Positions 40,248-48,999 are shown, numbered from the stretch's first letter. The stretch is DNA of 64,000 bases from Tsukamurella ocularis (GCF_024807615.1 NZ_JANUCJ010000001.1:1058361-1122360); one strand, 5' to 3'. A program made the numbers and translations. Notes: generated by a model from the sequence alone, not told the origin.

Positions 40248-41263
40248 CTGCCCCCTGCGGACTCAGAGGTGGTTGGTTGCCCGATGACGGACACATTGAG
40301 AACGGGGGCACCACTCACCGTTGGCATCGCCGAATAGAAGGCGTGGAGTACCTTTTCAAGATCGATGCCGACCTGCCCGCTGCGCCCGCCCAGTGAAGCT
40401 GTGATCGGGTTCGCCAACGCTGACAACAGCGGTGCCGCCTGATCGAGGCTGCGAGCAGCCTCTGGAGTGAGAATCGCCCGGACCGCGCCGATCGTGCTGC
40501 CTGTGCCCGGTGCAGCGTTCGCATCCACCGCGTCGTTGAGCAACGAGGCCCAGTTCCGGTCGTGGCCGGGCGCGAAGCTGTTCATCGTGTCGAGGGCATC
40601 GAGAAGCGAAGGGAGCCGTCCGCTTGTCGTACGAAGGAGTTCGGCCCACGTCGGAAGCGTGTCGCCCGGACGAACCTTCTCCGTGTCGGACACAGCAGCA
40701 GCAAGCGATCCGAGCGTCGTCAACCACGGCTGCACAGCACCAACGGTCCGATTCGCATTGGCCAGCAACTGCCCCGCGTTCGGACGAATCGCTTCCTGAT
40801 TGACCGCCCCGACCAGGTCGAGGATCGATGCGATCGTGTTATCGGCCGGCGCTGCGGCCGGCGACCACACCATGCCATCACGCAGTGGGCCGCCACCTGA
40901 TCGCGGGCTCAGCACAACTGCCGCGACACCGAAGAGGCTCCCCGAGCCGAACTCGACATTCATCGAGTCGGTCAACCCTTGACTGTCCGACAGACTCAGG
41001 ACAACGCCGGTCTGACCGCTCTCCAGCGACACCACATCACGAACCTTGCCCACCCGAAAACCAGACGCTTCGACGGATGTGCCGCTCTTGATCCCAGGCG
41101 CAACGCGCGACACTCGGAGCGTCACCTCCGTGGTGGAACCCGACACTCCGAGGGCGAAGGCGCCTGCCCCGGCGACGACCGCGGCGATAAGGACGCTCAC
41201 CAGCCCCCTCTGCCGGAGCAGCCTCGGAGCCAGGTGCAGTCCCGGCACAGGCTTGATATCCAC
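40244..41263 (-). CDS. Mce-family protein, first subunit (MceA-like)
   Basis: 339 residues from a GTG at 41263 with GGGAGGTCC upstream; the frame stays open to 41536 but overlaps the mmpL end there. One membrane helix (about 18-40) precedes the MCE domain (about 42-125: RVSRVAPGIKSGTSVEASGF, RVGKVRDVV) and helices. This protein is short and diverged from standard MceA subunits (about 400 residues). A 197-bp gap separates it from mmpL and contains its own promoter with two operators, so the six Mce genes can be transcribed without mmpSL. No YrbE-type permease gene precedes it, which breaks the usual yrbEAB-mceA-F order. Confidence 0.85.
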   Translation of the reverse strand: MDIKPVPGLHLAPRLLRQRGLVSVLIAAVVAGAGAFALGVSGSTTEVTLRVSRVAPGIKSGTSVEASGFRVGKVRDVVSLESGQTGVVLSLSDSQGLTDSMNVEFGSGSLFGVAAVVLSPRSGGGPLRDGMVWSPAAAPADNTIASILDLVGAVNQEAIRPNAGQLLANANRTVGAVQPWLTTLGSLAAAVSDTEKVRPGDTLPTWAELLRTTSGRLPSLLDALDTMNSFAPGHDRNWASLLNDAVDANAAPGTGSTIGAVRAILTPEAARSLDQAAPLLSALANPITASLGGRSGQVGIDLEKVLHAFYSAMPTVSGAPVLNVSVIGQPTTSESAGGR

Positions 41264-41326
41264 AACAGGGACCTCCCGCGTTCTCGATGGGTGAACTGGT
41301 GATTGCCGACGCGCTGGTGGTACAGG

Positions 41327-41384
41327 TATACCGATCGGTATAGGATGAGCGTAACGAACGATAGGCGTTCGCGCAATACCTATC
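41327..41384 (-). promoter_or_regulatory. mceA promoter with two operators
   Basis: On the minus strand, -35 TTGCGC, a 17-bp spacer and -10 TACGCT (41353-41348). The -35 box lies in a 25-bp inverted repeat GATAGG-N13-CCTATC (41360-41384, plus-strand reading). A second, perfect 16-bp palindrome with core ACCGATCGGT (41327-41342) covers the expected start of transcription. Both elements recur in the mmpS promoter in the same order. Confidence 0.8.
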
Positions 41385-41460
41385 ACCAGGCTTCCGTACC
41401 TGTTCGTTCCGCCAGAACTCTGTGATCGGTCGGCGGACCAACAGGACGGCGAGCTGGGCG

Positions 41461-44388
41461 TTAATCGCCCGCGGTGGCGCTTGGTCTGGCGGGCTCTGGA
41501 GCTGGATGCACGAAGTTGGTCGGCCACCAGAACCATCGCCCGGAGAGTCGTGCTAGGGCAGGCATGACAAGGGTTCGGACTATGAGGGTGTCGATGACGA
41601 GGCCGATACCTACCGTGGTGCCGATCTGGGCGACATTGTGCGCGTAGCTCGCGAGCATGGCGAACATGGTGGCGCCGAAGGTGAGGCCGGCCTGCGTCAC
41701 GACGCTCCCGGTCCCGACCATTGCGCGGATGAGGCCGACGCCCGGCCCCGCGCCGTATTCCTCGCGGAGTCTGCTGACCAAGAGCATGTTGTAGTCGGCG
41801 CCGACGGCGACGAGGAAGGTGAAGGCGATGGGGGCCACGGACCAGTGCAAGGGGTTGCCGATGATGTCTTGCCAGAGGAAGACGGCGATCCCCATCGCGG
41901 CGAGGTAGGACAGACCGACGGTTCCGATGACGGCGAGCGCGGCGATGAGGCTTCGGAGGAGTACGAGAACGACGCAGAACACGAAGGCGAATGCTGCGAC
42001 GATGATGGCGATGAAGTCCTCATGTGCGAAGGATTCGATGTTGAGCAGCGTGCCGCCAGGGCCGCCGATGCTGACAGTCGAGCCTGCAAGCGAGGTGCTC
42101 TTCATGGATGTGAGTGCTGTTGGGATCACTCGTGCGCTCACGTCCATGGCATCGCGGCTGAAACCTTCGCGCTCAGGTGTCACGACCATGCGAGTGGCCT
42201 TGCCGTCTGCGGAAAAGAAGTACGGCATGCCGCTCTTGAACAGGGGACTCTCAAGGGCCTGGCTGGGCAGGAAGAAGGAGCTACCGGGGTTTCCCGCGGC
42301 GTATGCGGAGCTGACCTCGTTGACGAACGAGGTGATTTCGCCGGTCTGGGGAATGAGCGCGCCGAGCGTGGTGCGGAGAGGTGAGATGAGTTGGCGGGTT
42401 TGCGTGATCGCAGTGCGGAGAAGGGGGATCTGGCGGGCCGCACCGGGCAGTGCGTTTCCGAGAGACTTAGTGCCGTTGGCGAGCGAATGGATGGACTCGC
42501 GCAGTTGGGGGAGTGTATCGATCACTGACAGTCCGGTAAGCGCTGTCTGGCATGGTGCGAGCGTGGGACACTGGGGGATTGAGCTGATGAGTCCCCGTGC
42601 CGGAGCGAGGGCCTTACTGAGTTCCTCCACCTTGGCCAGCGCGGAGTCGCTCGTCGTCGCCAGGGTGGTGGTTGCCTTCGTAAGGGAGTCGGCCCCCGCC
42701 GCGCCGTTCTGCAGCGCAGTTTCGAGACCGTCGATTGCTGCATCGAGGCTATCGATGCTGGTGGAGATGGTGTCGATATCGGTGAGCCGGTCGCGCAGCA
42801 GCGTGGTCATCTGCGTGAATCGATTGGTGATGTATGCGGCTTGGCTAGTGAGAGAGCCCTGGTCGAAGGGCTGCCCGAGGGGGCGGGTTATTCCCTGGAC
42901 CGCGCTGATTCCATCGATCGACGCAATCGCGTCTGTGAGGTTGGCCAGCGCGAGAAGGTCTGCGGAGTTGCGCATGTCGTGGTCGGACTCGACGATCAGC
43001 ACACTGGGGGCCATTATGTTGGGCGGCAGGTGGCGGTCAGCGGCGGCGAACCCTACGTTTGCCGGCGAGTCGGACGGTTGGGCCCGACGTTCGTTGTAGC
43101 TGGGCGCGTAGAAGGCGAGCGGAACGATCATTACAGCGAGGATCGCCAGTGCCCCGGCGAGTACGGGACCAGGCCACCTCGCGACGACTGCAGCGATCCT
43201 GTGCCAGCGTCGTTGCGATGCACTTTCACGTGGTTCGACGAAGCCGAGCCGGGTTGTGATCGCGAGAATGGCAGGCCCCAACGTCAGGGCGGCCGCGAGA
43301 GTGACGAGGATGGCGATCGTGCAGGGCAGGCCCGAGGTGCTGAACATCGCGAGTCGGGTGGCGGCCAAGCACGCCATCGCGCCTGCGACGGTGAGCGCCG
43401 AGGCTATGACAATGTGTTGAACCCCTGCGAGCGCAGCGTAGTAGGCGTCCTCCCGGCTTAGTCCGTTTCGACGGGATTCCTGATAGCGACCGACGAGGAA
43501 GATCCCGTAGTTGGTCCCGGCACCCAGGACGACAACGGCTGAGAGTGATGCCGCGAAGATAGAGACCTGTATGACGTCGAGTTCGGCAAGCAATGAGATC
43601 GCCGCTCGTGCAACCGCGAGCGCAATCCCGACGCCGAGCAGTGGAACGAGCGCAGTCACCACCGATCGATACGCGAGTATCAGGACCAGCGACACCAGGA
43701 GCGAACAGAGGACGATGAGCAGGATCATCGAATCGTTGATGGCGACCATCTCGTCATTGACGACGGCCGATGGGCCCGTGACATGAGCCGTAATCCCAGG
43801 CGGGGGTGGGCTAGCGGCGATGATGTCCCGGGCCGTCTGCGTCGACTCCATAGCCAGGGCGGTTCCCATGTTTCCCGTGAGATTGACTAGGACGTACGCG
43901 ACCTTGCCGTCACGGCTTTCCGCGACTGGTGCCAGTTCAGGATTCGACCAAAGATCCATCGCGGAGCCGACATGCTTCGTGTCAGCGGTGAGCTTGCTCA
44001 GGAGCTCCGTGTAGTACGCGCGCGCATCGTCACCGAGGGGTCGGTCACCCTCCAACAGGACGTAGACGAAATTGTTGCTCCCGCCGCCCCCAAAGTACTT
44101 CCCCATTTTCACCAGCGCTTGTACAGAGGACGCCTCGTCCGGGAGGAAGGACTGGGCATGCTTGGTGACCGTCGACTCCAATTGCGGGATAGACAGGTTC
44201 ATCACCCCTGCGAGCACCAACCAGAAGCCGATCACAGGCACAGAACATGCATACAAGAACCTGGCGAACCGTGACCTACCAGCAGCGGGGCGCCTCAGAG
44301 TATCGCGCCGCACCGGATGAAGGAGCTCGTCGCTCATCCCCTTCACAATCTGGGAAACATTGTGTCGCAAAATTGCTGGCGATTTCAT
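41461..44388 (-). CDS. MmpL-family RND lipid transporter
   Basis: 975 residues from an ATG at 44388; an ATG at 44337 (MSDELLHPVRRDTL) is also possible. The protein has the RND/MmpL layout: a membrane helix (about 45-65), porter domain D1 (FLPDEASSVQALVKMGKYFG region), helices 2-6 with LGAGTNYGIFLVGRYQE, porter domain D2, and helices 8-12 with VGADYNMLLVSRLREEYG (the Asp-Tyr pair that carries protons). MmpL proteins export lipids and lipopeptides across the inner membrane. The first half has Asn-Tyr (TNYG) where many have Asp-Tyr. The gene follows mmpS by 14 bp and precedes the mce genes, where yrbE permeases normally sit. Confidence 0.93.
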   Translation of the reverse strand: MKSPAILRHNVSQIVKGMSDELLHPVRRDTLRRPAAGRSRFARFLYACSVPVIGFWLVLAGVMNLSIPQLESTVTKHAQSFLPDEASSVQALVKMGKYFGGGGSNNFVYVLLEGDRPLGDDARAYYTELLSKLTADTKHVGSAMDLWSNPELAPVAESRDGKVAYVLVNLTGNMGTALAMESTQTARDIIAASPPPPGITAHVTGPSAVVNDEMVAINDSMILLIVLCSLLVSLVLILAYRSVVTALVPLLGVGIALAVARAAISLLAELDVIQVSIFAASLSAVVVLGAGTNYGIFLVGRYQESRRNGLSREDAYYAALAGVQHIVIASALTVAGAMACLAATRLAMFSTSGLPCTIAILVTLAAALTLGPAILAITTRLGFVEPRESASQRRWHRIAAVVARWPGPVLAGALAILAVMIVPLAFYAPSYNERRAQPSDSPANVGFAAADRHLPPNIMAPSVLIVESDHDMRNSADLLALANLTDAIASIDGISAVQGITRPLGQPFDQGSLTSQAAYITNRFTQMTTLLRDRLTDIDTISTSIDSLDAAIDGLETALQNGAAGADSLTKATTTLATTSDSALAKVEELSKALAPARGLISSIPQCPTLAPCQTALTGLSVIDTLPQLRESIHSLANGTKSLGNALPGAARQIPLLRTAITQTRQLISPLRTTLGALIPQTGEITSFVNEVSSAYAAGNPGSSFFLPSQALESPLFKSGMPYFFSADGKATRMVVTPEREGFSRDAMDVSARVIPTALTSMKSTSLAGSTVSIGGPGGTLLNIESFAHEDFIAIIVAAFAFVFCVVLVLLRSLIAALAVIGTVGLSYLAAMGIAVFLWQDIIGNPLHWSVAPIAFTFLVAVGADYNMLLVSRLREEYGAGPGVGLIRAMVGTGSVVTQAGLTFGATMFAMLASYAHNVAQIGTTVGIGLVIDTLIVRTLVMPALARLSGRWFWWPTNFVHPAPEPARPSATAGD

Positions 44389-44402
44389 CGTGATGACCCC
44401 AT

Positions 44403-44876
44403 CTATGCCACCGGCACAGCACAGTTGACCGCAGCGGTTCCCTCAGAACCTCTGCCGCGTTCGGACGCTCGCTCGACACCGTTCACCCGAACCGCGCACG
44501 AGACTGAGTTCGACCCCGAAGTCTGCGCCAGAACGCCGGCGGTGGCCGTGAATTCGTGCGAGGTCACAACCTTCCGCCACGGGAGCCTGACCAGTTCGTC
44601 CTGAGCACGGCCCGCCGATCCTAGGTACGACACCCGAGCCGATGTTCCTGCCGGGCCGGACACCACATACTCGATCGACTTCTGCCGCGGCACACCTGCT
44701 TCGGGCGCAGGCGATGAATGGCCGATAGCTCGATCCGGAATCTCACTCAGACGAAGCCTGCCGACATACGTTCCGGAGGTCACCATCACGACGACAACCG
44801 TGATGGTGATCCACCGCCAGCCGGGTTTACGGCGGTTCGTGTGCGAGGTTCCTGAAGTCACACCGTGCCTTGTCAT
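44403..44876 (-). CDS. MmpS-family accessory protein
   Basis: 157 residues with one N-terminal membrane helix (about 22-40, WITITVVVVMVTSGTYVG) and an extracytoplasmic beta domain (about 65-155) ending in SVSCAVRVNGVERASERG and AAVNCAVPV, the paired Cys typical of MmpS. MmpS proteins dock on the outer side of MmpL transporters and help move the substrate toward the cell wall. It is the first gene of the locus, next to its own promoter with two operators. The gene is close in size to the family norm (about 140-150 residues). Confidence 0.85.
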   Translation of the reverse strand: MTRHGVTSGTSHTNRRKPGWRWITITVVVVMVTSGTYVGRLRLSEIPDRAIGHSSPAPEAGVPRQKSIEYVVSGPAGTSARVSYLGSAGRAQDELVRLPWRKVVTSHEFTATAGVLAQTSGSNSVSCAVRVNGVERASERGRGSEGTAAVNCAVPVA

Positions 44877-44921
44877 TTCGCCACCTTCTGGTGAGTTGAC
44901 GCCACGTAGGCACCGTAGTAC

Positions 44922-44973
44922 ACCAATTGGTCTAGCACCCTAACGGGAGATAGGATTACGTGCAAGTCCTATC
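44922..44973 (-). promoter_or_regulatory. mmpS promoter with two operators
   Basis: On the minus strand, -35 TTGCAC, a 17-bp spacer and -10 TAGGGT (44942-44937). The -35 box lies within GATAGG-N13-CCTATC (44949-44973, plus-strand reading), and a second palindrome ACCAATTGGT (44922-44931) covers the expected transcription start. The arrangement copies that of the mceA promoter, including the spacer length. Confidence 0.8.
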
Positions 44974-45236
44974 ACTTCTCGCGCGTTTGTCGAGGCGGCA
45001 TGCGTCAGGGGCGAGGCGTTTGATGCCGCCGGATCGGTCGGTGCTGATGTAGTCGACCGGGCGGGTATGGGACAGATTCGGACTCGGACTCGGTGTCTGT
45101 CTGGGCCATGGTTGTACTCGCGATCGCATAACGGCTCGGCGTGGCGGGTGGCCCCTAGGAGAGCGGATCATCGCCCCGAGCCGGTCCAACGCCGACCACG
45201 GCTCCGCGAGTACCCGTTCCTCCACTCACCGCCGAG
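44974..45236. other. Gene-poor stretch upstream of the mmpS promoter
   Basis: No supportable gene. A minus-strand frame (44956-45225) has a poor, basic sequence; its segment VDYISTDRSGGIKRLAPD could be the relic of a gene. No repeats or strong hairpins were seen. Confidence 0.4.
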
Positions 45237-45566
45237 TCAGTCGGCGTTGAGCGTTCCCCCGGCCGCGGTTGACGCGGCTGCCCACAGCTTGCGCCACTGT
45301 GTCCTAGGCCATCCGGTCACGTTCTGGCAGTCCTGCCGCCTCGGGGTAGCGCAGGCTGTGGCCGCGGCCGCGACCTGGAGGTAGGCGATGAGGGGTTCGA
45401 GTTCCTTGAAGGTTGCGGGCAGGCTCGTGCCCGCTCGCCATTCATGGATCTGGTGCTCGGTGATGCCGATACCCGACTGCGCGACTTCGGTGGACGGTGG
45501 GGCGCCGGCTTCGGCGAAGGCTCGCTGTAGTGCGGACGCCAGGGCTGCCTGCGCGACGCTCACCAT
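45237..45566 (-). CDS. Small helix-turn-helix-like protein
   Basis: 109 residues from an ATG at 45566 (start uncertain; the frame is open to 45653 and no clear ribosome site is seen). The middle part, PPSTEVAQSGIGITEHQIHEWRAGTS in two pieces (about 27-52), resembles an XRE-type helix-turn-helix (skip-recognise pattern SGIGITEHQIHEW), followed by FKELEPLIAYL, which is the typical post-HTH helix. It would be a small regulator. Its neighbours are the mmp-mce promoter and a secreted protein gene, so its target is unclear. Confidence 0.5.
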   Translation of the reverse strand: MVSVAQAALASALQRAFAEAGAPPSTEVAQSGIGITEHQIHEWRAGTSLPATFKELEPLIAYLQVAAAATACATPRRQDCQNVTGWPRTQWRKLWAAASTAAGGTLNAD

Positions 45567-45708
45567 GCGGTCGCCACTTTGTCGCCGGTGTGAACCTCCG
45601 CTGAGTTCGTAGCATCGTCGGACTCGATCGCGTCGAACTGCGATGTCACACACTTCGACACGTCATGCTCCTGCTGACTGTGTAGAGGTTTCATCGCCGG
45701 CATCGCTT

Positions 45709-46740
45709 CTATTTCAGAGTGGGTAGGGGCACTCCGGCTTGGGCGAGTGCGACGACGCCGTCTGTGGTGACAGGGGACCAGTCTGACGGGCCGGGTGTGA
45801 TCGTGGGGTTACCGCCGAGTGTTCCGACGTATTGGGTCTGCATCTCGTACTGGAACTGGTATCGGACGAGGGTTTCGGTGTCGCCGAGTGTGGTGGTGAC
45901 GGGTCGTGTGCCGATCGGGGTTGCTTTGACTACGCGGAGGCGGACCATGCGTTCGACGCCGATCTCGGGGAGGCGTCCGCCCTTGCCGGGGACGCGTAGT
46001 TCACCGGGGGCGGTGGGGATCCGGATCGTTTCGGAGCGGCCGCCGCCGGGGCCGGGGAGGGCCCCGCCGGATTTGCCGAGTGCGTTGGGGACGATGAGAT
46101 TCCCGGACCAACCTGCGGTTGCGCCGGCGTTGGCGCTGGGGTCGATCGTGCGTGGTGCGGTGCGTGGGTCTCCACCGGGGAACGGTCCGGCTGTGCCGGG
46201 GGGAATGGAGAAGACGCGATCGGTTCCCAGGTGGTAGGGGGATCGAGACGCCTGACCACCGGCGGGCAGTGTCTCGTTGAGGACGGCTGAGCCCGGCAGG
46301 TCCGGGGTGCCGCCCGTGCTGCCGATCTGCACGGTTGAGGTCGTGGGCGACGGAGCGGTCGGCGTCGCGGAGTTCGGTGGTTGCGGGGAATCCCCGGACG
46401 GTTCGGTGGCGGCGGGGTTGTCGTCGGAGCCGGAGTTCGGGTCGGGGAACTCCGGAATCGCGGTCGCGCTCGTGGAAGGTTGCTGCGGTTGTGTCGACGG
46501 TGGTGAAGGTTCGGCGGTCGACGTGGCGCTGGTGGAGCTCGTTGGCTTCGGGCCATCGGAGCCGCGATCACGATTCGGTCGATCGCGATCCTTGTCCTTG
46601 TTTTTGTTGTCGCCGGGTTTGCTCGAGTCATGAGAACCCGAGCCGCCACCCCCGGGGTCACCGTGCGCAACGGCGACGGGACCAGCCCCGACCGTCAGTA
46701 CTACAGCTGCGGCCGCGATGAACGTGATCGTGCGCGACAT
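45709..46740 (-). CDS. Secreted Pro/Thr/Ser-rich surface protein
   Basis: 343 residues from an ATG at 46740 (MSRTITFIAAAAVVLTVGAG), with GGGGATC upstream. A signal peptide cleaved near AHGDP is followed by a charged linker (DNKNKDKDRDRPNRDRGSDG, about 40-65), a Pro/Ser/Thr-rich stalk (about 65-160), and a C-terminal domain (about 220-343) with VERMVRLRVVKATPIGTRPV and RYQFQYEMQTQYVG, which looks like a beta-rich fold. No sorting signal or lipobox is visible. It resembles no enzyme I know; a wall-associated or adhesin-like protein is a reasonable guess. Confidence 0.7.
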   Translation of the reverse strand: MSRTITFIAAAAVVLTVGAGPVAVAHGDPGGGGSGSHDSSKPGDNKNKDKDRDRPNRDRGSDGPKPTSSTSATSTAEPSPPSTQPQQPSTSATAIPEFPDPNSGSDDNPAATEPSGDSPQPPNSATPTAPSPTTSTVQIGSTGGTPDLPGSAVLNETLPAGGQASRSPYHLGTDRVFSIPPGTAGPFPGGDPRTAPRTIDPSANAGATAGWSGNLIVPNALGKSGGALPGPGGGRSETIRIPTAPGELRVPGKGGRLPEIGVERMVRLRVVKATPIGTRPVTTTLGDTETLVRYQFQYEMQTQYVGTLGGNPTITPGPSDWSPVTTDGVVALAQAGVPLPTLK

Positions 46741-47075
46741 AACGATCCCCAATCAGATCCGCCAATGTGGATGATGAATTCGACAGTAGGCGGAGTCAGT
46801 GAGGGGTGTCGCGGCGAAGCGTCGACAACGTGTCGGACATCACAGTGTAACCGGTACCCTCATTAAGCGCGCCCACCATATCGGGGCGTCAACGGCGCTC
46901 TGCAGGTCGCCGCTGGTAGATCAACGATCGCACCAGGTGCGGGGCGTGGGCCTGTCTCCATCGGCGTCCGCCTGAGGGACGGGGTTGCTCGCGTGTGCCG
47001 AGCAGAGGCAAGGCCCGGTTGATACGTTAGAGACAATCTGATTCATGCTCAGAAATCCGAGATGGATTATGAAAC
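46741..47075. other. Intergenic region between divergent genes
   Basis: 335 bases with no gene. It must hold the promoters of the secreted protein (minus) and of the small PTGWDR protein (plus). A TACACT -10-like box on the minus strand (46849-46844) is the best candidate seen. No significant repeats. Confidence 0.4.
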
Positions 47076-47276
47076 ATGCCTTATGCAAGGACCCTTTTCG
47101 TCACAACGCCGACTGGATGGGATCGCCAGACGGTGCGCGAGTACGCCGAGCATCGGATCCGCCGAGACGACGCTGTGCAGGCTGATTGCAGAGTCACGTT
47201 ACGTCTAGAACTCGACGCAGAGCAGCCGAATCGCACGACCCGCTGGCGTGTCACATACGTCGTCCATCAGCAGTGA
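47076..47276 (+). CDS. Small PTGWDR-family protein
   Basis: 66 residues starting MPYARTLFVTTPTGWDRQTV, preceded by GAGATGGA. It is a paralogue of the protein encoded within the IS21 element (26439-26690): both have PTGWDRxxVRxYAExxIxRDD and end in TTRWxVxYVxHQ. This copy lacks about 15 C-terminal residues of the other. No signal peptide or membrane helix is present. The strongly conserved short core implies a real function, but none is known to me. No partner gene is close: the MaoC-like gene 50 bp away is convergent. Confidence 0.65.
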   Translation: MPYARTLFVTTPTGWDRQTVREYAEHRIRRDDAVQADCRVTLRLELDAEQPNRTTRWRVTYVVHQQ

Positions 47277-47326
47277 CGGATGCCCGCGACGATCCCCACC
47301 CGCCACAGCGAATGTTCTGGTTACCT

Positions 47327-47923
47327 TTACCGAGACTCGGTGTAGCTGTTGCTATCTGATGGTCCGGTTCCTGTGAGCATGATCTGGTCGGCGATGGTGT
47401 CGAGGTCGACTGCTGGGCCGGCGGTCATGGAGTGGGCGATGGTGAGGACTGCTGCTAGTCGCGGGGTGCCCTCGGCGTAGGCGGTGGTGTCGATGGTGAT
47501 GATGTCCGTTCCTGCCTTGACGACGTGTGAGGACAGACGTGCGCCGATGCTGATGCGCTGGCCGATGCGCAGAGTGTTCAAAGCGGTGAACTGTTGTGCG
47601 GCATGGACGATGCGGGACAGATTGCAGTTCGGGATCTGTTGGCTGACGAGGGCTGCTGCGGCGTCGAACATGGGGGCGGCGAGCAGGGTGATCGGCACAG
47701 GGGCGTTCGGGTCGAGGATGCCGCGCCCCGCATAGACGACGTAAGGATCGCGGGTGGCCCGGGCGAAAGCCCTGACGGTCTCAGAACTGACTTCGTAGGC
47801 GTCTGGGTACCAGAGGTCCCAGGCGACGTTCTGCGGGGAATCTGCGGCGACGTGCTGGAGGCTGTTCGGTGAGTGCACGGGTTTGTTTGTACTAGATCTG
47901 GTGGACGATGTCGCGCGAAGCAT
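47327..47923 (-). CDS. MaoC-like hotdog-fold protein (N-terminal dehydratase type)
   Basis: 198 residues. The segment VSSETVRAFARATRDPYVVY (about 45-65), then PITLLAAPMF and HAAQQFTALNTLRIGQRISI (about 107-126), follows the layout of the FAS1-type/MaoC dehydratase N-terminal domain found in mycobacterial HadA-like proteins. These form heterodimers with a catalytic MaoC partner to hydrate enoyl-acyl chains; no partner is nearby. The catalytic Asp-His pair is not obvious here, fitting a non-catalytic N domain. It is divergent from the cyclopropane-synthase gene, suggesting a role in mycolate or long-chain lipid modification. The start could be 47923 or a GTG at 47878. Confidence 0.7.
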   Translation of the reverse strand: MLRATSSTRSSTNKPVHSPNSLQHVAADSPQNVAWDLWYPDAYEVSSETVRAFARATRDPYVVYAGRGILDPNAPVPITLLAAPMFDAAAALVSQQIPNCNLSRIVHAAQQFTALNTLRIGQRISIGARLSSHVVKAGTDIITIDTTAYAEGTPRLAAVLTIAHSMTAGPAVDLDTIADQIMLTGTGPSDSNSYTESR

Positions 47924-48036
47924 TTATGTACACCGAAATCTAATTGTTGGTGCTGCGGCACGGAGCGCTCTGCGCTACTTTCGGCTGGTGTTCGTGCTGT
48001 ACCTACGAACTTCCGGTGGTCGAACGAAAGGTTTTC

Positions 48037-48999
48037 ATGACTAAGCTGGACCCACACTTCGAGGATGTGCAGGCGCATTACGACCTTTCGGACGATTTCT
48101 TCCGACTTTTCCTCGATCCGACCCAGACGTACTCGTGTGCCTACTTCGAGCGTGAGGACATGACGCTCGAGGAGGCTCAGCTGGCGAAGGTCGACCTGTC
48201 GCTCGGCAAGCTCGATCTCAAGCCCGGGCAGACCCTGCTTGATGTGGGATGTGGTTGGGGAACGACGTTGATCCGCGCGGTCGAGAAGTACGACGTCAAC
48301 GTCGTGGGTCTGACGCTGTCGAAGAACCAGTACGAGACCGTCAACCGCCGCCTGGCCGGCCTGAAGTCCGATCGTTCCGCTGAGGTGCGGCTGCAGGGGT
48401 GGGAGGAGTTCGATGCGCCGGTGGATGCGATCGTCAGCATCGGGGCCTTCGAGCACTTCACTCATGAGCGCCATCTCGCGTTTTTCGACCGCGCTTTCGA
48501 CATTCTCCCCGATGGTGGCAGGGCGATGATTCACACCATCATGACCTTCGGTATGGACACGTTCCGCGGCGATAGCAAAGTCACCCGCGCTGATTTCGAT
48601 TTCTTTAGGTTCATCCGCACCGAAATTTTCCCGGGTGGAGAACTTCCTATTACCAAGTACTTCCCCCTTCTTGCGGAAATGGGTGGCTTCGATGTTGCGC
48701 AGGTGCAGAGCCTGCAGCCGCACTACGCGAAGACCCTCGACATCTGGGCGGCGAACCTGGAGGCAGCGCGCGTACAGGCTCTGCAGATTCACCCGGAGGG
48801 TGTGTACGACACGTACATCAAGTATCTAACGGGCTGCGCGGATGCATTCCGCCGCGGTCTGATCGACGTCCGGCAACACACGCTGGTCAAGCCAGCCCAG
48901 GGCGGTCGGCAGCGGTCGCTCGAGGAGGTGCTGGCGCTCCACCCTGAAGTCGACTCGGCTGCGGGTACCACCGCTGCACGGTTCATTCCAACACGGTAG
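48037..48999 (+). CDS. Mycolic-acid cyclopropane synthase family methyltransferase
   Basis: 320 residues from an ATG at 48037 with GAAAGG upstream. The N terminus MTKLDPHFEDVQAHYDLSDD and FFRLFLDPTQTYSCAYFERE are hallmark motifs of the CmaA/MmaA/PcaA family. The SAM-binding VGCGWGTT loop (about 68-75), the active-site Cys in YSCAYF, the Glu in SIGAFEHF and the His in MIHTIM all match the bicarbonate-dependent active site. These enzymes add a methylene or methyl group to double bonds in mycolic or other long acyl chains. A metK gene follows 95 bp downstream on the same strand and could supply SAM. Length is close to the family norm (about 290). Confidence 0.92.
   Translation: MTKLDPHFEDVQAHYDLSDDFFRLFLDPTQTYSCAYFEREDMTLEEAQLAKVDLSLGKLDLKPGQTLLDVGCGWGTTLIRAVEKYDVNVVGLTLSKNQYETVNRRLAGLKSDRSAEVRLQGWEEFDAPVDAIVSIGAFEHFTHERHLAFFDRAFDILPDGGRAMIHTIMTFGMDTFRGDSKVTRADFDFFRFIRTEIFPGGELPITKYFPLLAEMGGFDVAQVQSLQPHYAKTLDIWAANLEAARVQALQIHPEGVYDTYIKYLTGCADAFRRGLIDVRQHTLVKPAQGGRQRSLEEVLALHPEVDSAAGTTAARFIPTR

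Noticed and set aside
44956-45225. Minus-strand frame upstream of mmpS
   Set aside because: It overlaps the mmpS operator region, lacks a ribosome site, and the product is low quality.
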